Assembly (NCBI GenBank): GCA_003008705.1
Contig: PDUO01000015.1
Span: forward strand, 377,290 to 441,289
DNA: 64,000 nt
Direction of reading: 5' to 3'
From: Pezicula radicicola
Taxonomy: Eukaryota; Ascomycota; Leotiomycetes; Helotiales; Dermateaceae
Position 1 is the stretch's first letter, and every line of letters begins with the position of its first letter. The position numbers were made by a program, and so were the translations under genes. Shown here piece after piece: positions 56,094 to 64,000 of the stretch. Below the pieces are notes generated by a model, which worked only from the letters and a program-made list of their open reading frames with translations, did not search any database and was not told the DNA's origin.

Positions 56094-58273
56094 TGTTGTT
56101 GCTGTTTTGGTTTGGTTTGGTTTGTGGTTTGATGTGTTTTGACCTACCTTGTTGGGGGCGTTGGGGGTGTGGGAGTTGTTTGTGGGAGTTGTTTGGAGTG
56201 GAGTTTTGAGGGTTCTTTAAAGTGTTCTTGATGTGGTGTTTTGAATTTGTGTTTTGATTGACTGATGAATCGAACTGGACTCCAGGGGAGCACCTGCTTA
56301 TATATTAAATCCCTCGATACTGTTCATGCCATCCTAACATTGATACTTCACCCAACCTCAAAGAACCAAATCCCATTGTAGAGTACAATAACTATAGCCC
56401 TCGGCATGGTCCCCGTGTAGGAAAACCACAAAGCTACAATACACTTTCCTAGTAATCTACTAAAGATCTCTTACACCGTCATCTCCGTTAACAATGGTCT
56501 TCTTTGATTTCTCTTTGATGAAAATATGATCTAAAAACAATAGCAGGAAATTATTTGGGTTTCTTTAGTCTTGATGTTTCGAAATGTTTCGATGTCTCAA
56601 TGTTTTGGAACTAGGGGCAGGAGATGTCCCTTAGCTCGCCTTCTGACCTGGTCAAGGGAAGAAAACTAGATTTCTTTGTTGGCTTTTTGGGTTATTTTCG
56701 GGGATCAAGGGGTTGTTGTAGTGTTGGATTTTTGGTTGGGATTCTAGTGGGCTCGGGGAGGTAGTGGTTGTGGTGGTGGTGATGGTGAGGGAGACTCGTC
56801 GCTTAACTTTTAGGGGTTGAGAAATCACGTGATTTGTACGTACATAAGCGAGCTGGTAGTAGAGCGACTGGTATATCGGTATTCTATAGGATAAGAGAAA
56901 TAGAGGATAATGTTTTTCGTTTTTGTATTTCAGAAAGTATAAAGAAGATAGCCAAGTGTAGTTTTAGTATAGATCTGTTAAACTAGTACTACAAGTTTCA
57001 GCTCCCGTTAAAATAGCTAGCTTCAGGAATGTGTTTTTGCTTCTCTTGACAATGAATAAATCTAGATTACAAGAAGCCTATGCAAAAAAACTGATAGGTA
57101 GATGCGTTTATTTGAGAGATTGAGATTTGACGGACTTGAACTTTCTTAGTGTCTTCTATTTTTTTATGCTAACTTGGGTACATATTCGCTGCTTCTGTTC
57201 TGTTCTGTGTGGTTAATCATGCTGTTACTACTCCATGCCTATGCTAGGTACTGCCAATCATTATATCTATTAATCACTAAAATAATTAAGTTTATATACT
57301 TTATTACTATCTATCCAAGACATAAGTATTTCATTCCATATCCTCTTCCGTCTTCTTCCATCCCAAATCTCCCAATTCCCCTCCTAAACCACCAACTCCA
57401 CCTCCCAAACATCTTTCCAACTCCTGAACCAATCTGAATATAGCAAAAACAATCCATCACAAGATAGCTCATAATCAGGGCATACCACGCTATTATATTA
57501 GTAACCAACGAACTTACTCCTAGGAACCTCTCTGAAATGAGTTCCCAATCCCTAATTATGAGCACATACTCCTTTCCTTTTAATGCCCTTTGTGATTTTG
57601 TCGCGTATGTTATCCCGTTTTATATTCCCCCTTCTGTGCTTGTCGTTACATGTTCGTTGCGTTGGGTATATATTCTGTCGTATATATCTTGTGTCGTATA
57701 AATTATATACCATACAAATTTATACCTTACCGAGGTGTTACATAGTTAAGGTAATGGGTCCTAAGATGGCAACAGCGCAATATCCGTCCAAGTTGTTTCT
57801 ATCGCGTATTTAGTGTCGTAGTGTCGCCATGTTGTATTCCGGCCGAATAAATAAAGTGCAATGGGATCACTGTTGAGCGGTGATCCCTAATGTCGTATAT
57901 GCTGGCGTACTAGCTTGTAGGTTACCCTGGCTTTGCAAGTGTCTTTTGTTTGTGGTGATGAGTAGATTGTCTCCCTGACCTGGGAGATCGCCGTGGTGGT
58001 GGATTTCTGATTTTGGATTTTTTGGTGTTGGTGTGGATCCCCAAGTGGGAATTCCGCTGCTTTTTTTTTGTTTTTGTTTTGTTTTTCCGGATTGTTGAAG
58101 AGAGCTGCCGTGTCTTCTAGAGCGCATGGCAGGTACTTTGAGTCCAGCAGGGGACTTGTCGAGGTTGAGTCCGTAGTTGTTGGACTTGTTCCGTTTTCCT
58201 TTTTCCTTTCTTGTTTTTTTAGGTTGTTATCATCGTCCGAGTCAAGAGAGCGAGCGAATGTTTCGCTATACAC
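56094..58273. other. Long intergenic region, no supportable gene
   Basis: About 2.2 kb, with T-rich and G/T-rich tracts (56100-56230, 58055-58090). Frames at 57174-57813 and 57867-58346 have no motif. The frame at 57887-58273 lies directly after the stop of the gene at 58274 and may be 3' UTR. Confidence 0.4.
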
Positions 58274-59821
58274 CTATCTCCAGGATCCAGCACTGATACC
58301 AGACTTATTAGAGTCGGACTTAAAACCGTATCTCGCATTGTATTGACGAGGAAGTTCACGATTCTGATACTCATTCCATTTGTCATTTGAACGGGTTTCA
58401 AGAGCGCTCCATTTATCAGTTTCCTTACATTGGCGCCAACGTGGTTGCCAAGCAGTAGTAGATTTTTCAGTACAGCCACTGGAGGCGATTGTAGTTGCCG
58501 ATTTGCTAGAGATTGTTGTATTCGAAGAAGCTTCGGAGGTTTTCGAATTGTTCGATGAATATCCGGAGTCGGAAAAGGAACTGACGGAGCTGACAGATCC
58601 GATAGGACTAACGGGGCAGGTTGGCGATGAAGAACGTCTCCATGACGTCGTGTTATCGATACTATGTTTTCTCTCCGTATCCCACGCTGGGAATCCTCGG
58701 CTAAGTTGCTTTTGGTGCAAGCCGTGTTTAGCGCAGAAGTCGTTAACAAGGTCTCGTTGATAATCCGTGAAGTTTTTGTGGAGTGGGAGTTTATGTGCGT
58801 AGAGTTTGGCGGATGGTTGTTCTAGTGCCCACCACAGGGTACCGGGTGTAAGATGGGAAACCTCGAGAGCAGTTCGAATAGCTCTTTGAGACCGCTCCTT
58901 AATTTCCATCATGTGTTTCTCGGCGTTGGATCTCTGACCTGAAGTCCGGCGATCGTGGGACTTTCTAACGGAAGTAGGAAGAGGAAGATCCTCAGGCTTT
59001 GGACACTCTGGAAAGGAAGGGCCAGCGAAGAAGGTGCTGAACGCTCCATTTGCCTCTGCGTTGGTGTAGCGAATAAGGTTGATTGGGTTTTCCCAATGTC
59101 CGTATTCTCCGCCTTCGTACATGATCTCATGGTGTCTTTGACGACCTAAATATATATCGAGTTCGCCGTTGGGAAGACGACCTGTGACGATGTTGTAGTC
59201 TCGGGGAAGGTAATCCATATCTGGTATATACTTGATCGGGATCGACTCTCCTTCGGCCAAAACTGGGACTAAAGCTCCTTCATAGACTGCTGGGAGGAGA
59301 GTTGGGTTGCTTGTTGTTGTTGGTTGGTCGGCTGGCCAGTATTGGATCCAGGGACCGTCGTCTGAACCAGTCTCTTCCTCCTCATCGGTTGACAAGGGCT
59401 CGGGAAAGAGAGGAGCTGGAAGGATCCGGGAAAATAATTCGGTTCCTTTAGTTGAGAGGCATGTGTATGTGACAGTTATACTCTCGTTGTCGTAATTGAG
59501 GGTTGCCAAGTCGAGTTCATGGACGAAGCACGTTAAGATAATCTCAAGGTATGCCCTGGAGGCATCATGGATATCTTGGGTTAGGGTGTTGTTGGCAAGG
59601 TTTTCCTTGCATGCGTGGATGCACATCAAGATGTGCTCGAGATTGGTGCAGGCGGACTCCTCGAGGAAAAGTCGGGAGATGGTGTCTCTGGCGGCTTCGG
59701 TAATGCTTTGTTGATTTTGGAGGCCGTTGGCTTCTATCCAAGCCCTGGCGAATGAGATACGTTTTCTAAGGTTGTCGTGTGCTGTTGAGATACAGCTTGT
59801 GACATCGTCGACGATGGCCAC
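58274..59821 (-). CDS. Unknown protein, 515 aa
   Basis: Long single-exon frame, not a shadow of anything on the other strand. The N-terminal third is helical with cysteines (ACTNLEHILMCIHACKENL). The middle has an acidic spacer (STDEEEETGSDDG) then an aromatic, charged fold (IPDMDYLPRDYNIVTGRLPNGELDIYLGRQ and so on). After about residue 395 the protein is Ser/Thr-rich and disordered with an SP-type cluster, and it ends in a basic, aromatic tail. I do not recognise a domain; no signal peptide or membrane helix is seen, so it is probably intracellular. The ATG at 59821 is the first in frame. Confidence 0.7.
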   Translation of the reverse strand: MAIVDDVTSCISTAHDNLRKRISFARAWIEANGLQNQQSITEAARDTISRLFLEESACTNLEHILMCIHACKENLANNTLTQDIHDASRAYLEIILTCFVHELDLATLNYDNESITVTYTCLSTKGTELFSRILPAPLFPEPLSTDEEEETGSDDGPWIQYWPADQPTTTSNPTLLPAVYEGALVPVLAEGESIPIKYIPDMDYLPRDYNIVTGRLPNGELDIYLGRQRHHEIMYEGGEYGHWENPINLIRYTNAEANGAFSTFFAGPSFPECPKPEDLPLPTSVRKSHDRRTSGQRSNAEKHMMEIKERSQRAIRTALEVSHLTPGTLWWALEQPSAKLYAHKLPLHKNFTDYQRDLVNDFCAKHGLHQKQLSRGFPAWDTERKHSIDNTTSWRRSSSPTCPVSPIGSVSSVSSFSDSGYSSNNSKTSEASSNTTISSKSATTIASSGCTEKSTTAWQPRWRQCKETDKWSALETRSNDKWNEYQNRELPRQYNARYGFKSDSNKSGISAGSWR

Positions 59822-61554
59822 TTTGTTTGAGGTGTTAATCTATCAAGAGTATGTTAGTGTATACTCTTCGAGGCTTTGATAGCACCGAGTAATATTGTGC
59901 AAAAACACCAACTAACTATAGTTATGAACAGTTGAAGTTACTGAAAGGAAAACAATTTCTTTAAGACTAAATTTTCGGTTGCAATAGGGAAGGTGCAACG
60001 CAGCCCGATGATCTGAAACTAACTTCAAGTATGACGGGCAGCACAAGAAGAGGACAGATAAAAATGTCTCTCAAAGATAGAGACACAACGCAAACATAAA
60101 TCACACAACAATAATAACAAGAAAGTAAAACTTAGGGATACATACAATAGAATAATAATTCTCTCCAGTATCCATAAAGGCAGGAAACATATTGACGATT
60201 GTCGAGAGGCAAAACGCCCGAAACTCGTAAAATAGCCCGTAGGTCGAAAAAATAATCGAAAAAATAATAATACCGATGAAAGACCAATGTCAAATCAAGG
60301 AATATATACCGAAGAATTATTTGGAAAGAAGTGAAGTTGTTCTTTATAGTCAGTTAATCGAAAAGTTGCAGAGTCGAAGAAAGAAAGAGAAAAAGAAAAG
60401 TACAAATGAAGAGAGGAGTTCGTTGACTATATAGCAATAGAATACACTAGTTTAGTAGTTGATTTTGGTATGACTCCTATAAAATATTTTCTCTACAGCT
60501 AGTTTTCCATTTTTTTCGATTTAGTAAGTAGCCCGTTGACAACCTAGTTGACTTGAGATGGCCAAATTTTTCTTTGTAGTAGAGTGATATAGCCAATATA
60601 AGAGTAGAGAAATATAAACTAGTTTTTCTCGTTAGCAAGTCACTGTTAACAGCCTACTTAATTCAAACTAATCAAGTTTTCACTTCATCCCATAACCAAG
60701 CAACAACTAATAAAACAATAAAGAAATGTAGCAAGTACAGTACAATAAAAAAGCGAGTCAATCTACAAACCGAAATATCAACTAATCAACAATAACACAG
60801 CTTAGCTTCCTCCCCTTCCTTAGATACAATAAATCTAGCAAGACGTAGAATCAATCAACTAAGCATTTGAAAAAATGCCGCTTACAACTTTTAAATAAGC
60901 AGGCTACTTATCAATTTCACACTATTTACCTTACTCTACATTTTAGCGCTACAAGTACAAAACAGATTGCAATTTACCAAGCCTACCCAACACAAAAATC
61001 AACAAACTCGGTAACTCCTTCCTCCCCCTCTCTCTATATAAAATGGAAATCTCATCATAATAATGTTCTTCCTAAATAACCAATCCCGTTTAACACAAAA
61101 CGACGAAAGTTTTAAATAAACTACTAAAGCTACAAAAACCATCGGATGCCTTGAATTTGCTATATATAACTCTCTACGCACTTACCTACTCGTTAGACTG
61201 ACTACAAGCCCGGCGCTAATTATCAACACTTAGCTCTACCTAGTCACAAAACACGTCACAGGAAATATTTTTCCAATGCACTAAAATACTTACCTCTCAT
61301 TAGCTACATATTCCTTGGTAGTTTACCAACTCTCGACAAGCCCTAAAGTCAGACTTAGACTGGATAGCTAAACTACTAGCTCGTAACAAAACAAGCCCCA
61401 GGATAAGTATTAGTCAGGATGTAACAAGAAATGTATTCGTGAACAATATTATCTAAGAAGACTAGAGTAAAATCATTCCAAAGCTGATAACAAATGATAA
61501 TTACCACCCTTATGGGTACTGCTAAATTCACTATGCAACACCGGCTCAACTAAC
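59822..61554. other. AT-rich intergenic region
   Basis: About 1.7 kb with low GC and no frame above background; weak resemblance to the dispersed tandem repeat near 60640-60690 (CCTACTTAATTCAAACTAATCAAG-like). Promoter of the 515-aa gene to the left and 3' UTR of the malic enzyme to the right. Confidence 0.45.
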
Positions 61555-63986
61555 TCACTGGCTGGCAATACTCTTAGAGCTGCCCGCAATCCCCATCTCA
61601 CCTTTGGCGTGTCTAGAAGCTCCTTTCTTCTCAACATATTTCAATGGTCGATAAACAGGATCCCACATCTGCACACGAATCCAATCCTCCAATTCATCGT
61701 CATCAGTGGGAATATCTTTTTCAGTCGCTAAGCCTTCTTCAACAGCCTGCTTGATTACCGCTCTCGCTATGTGCACTGAGATGTCTCGCACGTCAGTAAC
61801 ATCCGGCAACAGCCCTTTGTCTTGATCTTTGAGCGCAGGAGATTGATCAGCAAGTGCTTTGACTGCAGCAACAAGCATCTTGTCACTTAAAAGTTTTGCT
61901 CGCGCAAGAACACAACCGAGCCCGATGCCGGGGAAGCAAGTCGAGTTGTTGCATTCGGCAACCTCGTATGTTTTGCCCTCATACTCTACAGGGGGGAAGG
62001 GAGAACCAGTAGCGATAAGAGCCTTTCCCTTAGTCCATTCGTTAATATCCTTTGGGTCGGCTTCATGGAGGCGTGTTGGATTCGAAAGGGGAAAGATGAT
62101 AGGTCGGTCAACGTGAGAAGCCATTTCCTTGATAATTTCTTCGGTAAAGGCTTTTGGTTTCGTGGAAGTACCAACGAGGACATGAGGCTTGACTTCTTTT
62201 ATGACAGCGAGCAGGTCATTGTGTGCCTTTCCATCCCAGTCGGAGTCTTCACGTGCATAAGTAACTTGAGCTGGGGTGAGTTTGTCACCATGGCTCTTGA
62301 GAAGTAGTCCTGGTTTATCAACACACCTACTTCTAGTCAGTCTCACGAGTCTCTTCGCTTAGACAGACATAGACTCACCATATTTGTTTTGTAGCCTCCT
62401 CCTTTGACTTCCCACTATCTGCAGCGATTGCATCTCTAACTTGATCTGCTATACCTGTTCCTGCAGTGCCAGATCCAAAAACCACCATTCTCATGTCTTT
62501 GAGTTTCAAGTTACTAACATGAAGGCCAGCGGTCATTGCAGCCAAGGTCACACAGCCAGTTCCTTGAACATCGTCATTGAAACATGGAATTGTAGGACGA
62601 TACTTGTCAAGGAGTCTGCGCGCTGAAAAAGAATTAGCTTATAATGACAAATGAACGTAGATCACTCACCATTTGGCAGGCCAAAGTCTTCAAAATGGAT
62701 ATATGCTCGAGGATACAACTCTCGTGCTGACTGAACAAATTTGTCGACGAATTGATTGTATGCTTCCCCGCGGACTCGTTTCTTCTTCAAACCAAGGTAC
62801 AAGGGATCACTGAGAAGCTCCTCATTGTCGGTTCCACAGTCAAGAACCACGGGTAAAGTTCGGTTTGGGTGAATGCCAGCACACAAGGTTGTCAAGACCA
62901 GCTTAGCTACTGAGATTAGAATTCCACCAACACCTTGATCGCCAATACCGAGGATTTCCTCGCCATCTATATGACTTTAGCAGGTAGTTTAGAATGGTGT
63001 GGCGAGCTGTAGGACTCACCGGTAACAACGATGTAGTCGATATCTTCTGGTTCTCCCCACTGAGCCAAGTCATGGTGAACTCTATCGACATCGTCGATGT
63101 TGAGAAAACATCCTTGTGGTCTCCGAAACAAACCTGAGAACCGTTGGATTGCTTCACCTTCGGTTGGTGTATAGATGATGGAGAACATCTCCTTCAAATG
63201 GTCTTGGATCAACTAGAACTGGTTAGCAACAGGACATTTTATCTCCTCTACTCTTGAAGGCCTGGGAGTTCTCCAGTAACATTTTAGTTGAATAACAAGG
63301 GTGATAGAAGAAGATATAAGCCTAGAGAGACTGAAGGATCAGACCACCTGAAGATAGGAGCAATATTTCCTTATCCAGTCCATATACGCACTCGTATACA
63401 AGCTGACCATCCACGTGATATATATGTGCTGTCCAAGCGTAGCATGTGATCGGCATGATATCAAAGACCCAAAGAAAGGAATAGAAATTAAGTGAAAGCA
63501 AAGCAGTTTTTAATAAATTATATAAACACGAAGACTTACCCGATAATAAAGAACCTCATTCTGCTCCTTCATACTAGTCATAAAAGTATTCTTCGCCAGA
63601 TCATCCGGTCTGGTAGAATACTGATGATATGCCCTATCAACCTGCTGTTCTAGACTATGAACCTGCTGGGGCAACAAGCCCGTCAAACCAAACTTGCGTC
63701 GCTCATCGCTAGGGAAGGCAGATCCTTTGTTGAAGTAAGGCGTGTTGAGAAGAGCGGTACCGATGAGGGCACATTCTTGGGGTCCAGAGGTTGAGAGCGG
63801 GAGGTGAGAGAATTTAGGATGGGGGTGGTGGGCTTTCTTCTCTGCGGCCAACATTCTGTACTTTTTGGTGTTTGCAATTGTTGTTTGATATCTGGAAGAT
63901 AAGAGAGGGATGATGCGGGGTGCTGTCGGTAGCCAAGGCCGTTCGAGGATGGGGTGTTTTCGAAAGATGTTGCTTCGCAGGGACAT
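61555..63986 (-). CDS. MAE1: Mitochondrial NAD-malic enzyme
   Basis: Five exons, 63986-63540, 63212-63020, 62966-62670, 62622-62379 and 62326-61555, 650 aa. Malic enzyme oxidatively decarboxylates malate to pyruvate with NAD(P)+ and Mn/Mg. The first about 35 residues are basic and Ser/Arg-rich without acidic clustering (RSNIFRKHPILERPW), a mitochondrial presequence. Signatures in order: FGLTGLLPQQV; YTPTEGEAIQRFS; VVTDGEEILGIGDQGVGG (restored by splicing); FEDFGLPNARRLLDKYR with metal-binding E-D; PCFNDDVQGTG; the NAD fold VFGSGTAGTGIA; and PIIFPLSNPTRLHEADP. Intron 1 is long (327 nt), the others 52-53 nt. The gene starts 14 bp from the window edge, so its promoter is outside. Confidence 0.95.
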
Positions 63987-64000
63987 GCGAGGTTGGAAAT

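Overview
This 64 kb window is nuclear DNA of a filamentous ascomycete (Pezizomycotina). The evidence is short spliceosomal introns (mostly 47-101 nt) with GT..AG ends and CTRAY-like branch sites, a Zn2Cys6 regulator, a QutD-type quinate permease, a proteinase K-type subtilase, an ER protein ending in HDEL, and AT/TA-rich islands resembling repeat-induced-mutation debris. Protein flavour suggests Leotiomycetes (Helotiales), but that is inference; no rRNA or other marker is present.

Layout. 0.6-1.4 kb: small F-box/2EXR-like protein. 1.9-3.4 kb: VTA1 (ESCRT/Vps4 cofactor, minus), divergent from a PDI-related ER foldase (4.3-5.9 kb). 6.3-7.1 kb: exosome subunit RRP41, followed by a 152-bp TA-flanked MITE at 7.31-7.46 kb. 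8.6-10.5 kb: Zn2Cys6 regulator. 12.0-13.9 kb: quinate permease-like MFS transporter. 14.7-19.0 kb: a very large predicted J-domain/UBZ4/coiled-coil/RRM-like/RGG protein. 20.4-21.8 kb: mucin-like single-pass membrane protein. 22.8-24.7 kb: IMP dehydrogenase, divergent from an IQGAP (25.5-31.0 kb). 31.9-32.4 kb: broken F-box gene. 32.4-35.2 kb: AT-rich accessory DNA with a candidate LTR. 35.3-36.2 kb: BTB protein. 37.1-39.6 kb: PSMA/TfR-type M28 peptidase, divergent from a DHA1/ZIFL-like MFS transporter (40.6-42.9 kb). 44.1-45.7 kb: subtilisin. 48.2-49.0 kb: second BTB protein, with a possible membrane protein just upstream. 50.3-50.8 kb: RidA family protein. 51.8-52.5 kb: unknown protein. 54.1-55.3 kb: RNase III-like protein with altered catalytic residues. 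58.3-59.8 kb: unknown 515-aa protein. 61.6-64.0 kb: mitochondrial malic enzyme.

Most named genes are conserved housekeeping functions with no metabolic gene cluster logic. The accessory character lies between them. Six stretches carry a degenerate tandem repeat of about 18-20 bp (consensus roughly RGTYACYCARRTCAAG). Two pairs of these stretches sit in inverted orientation around single genes (the mucin-like gene and the first BTB gene). I found no CRISPR array, rRNA or convincing tRNA. All exon coordinates are my own splice inferences from frame continuity and family conservation. Summed exon lengths are a multiple of three for every spliced gene where I give a protein length.
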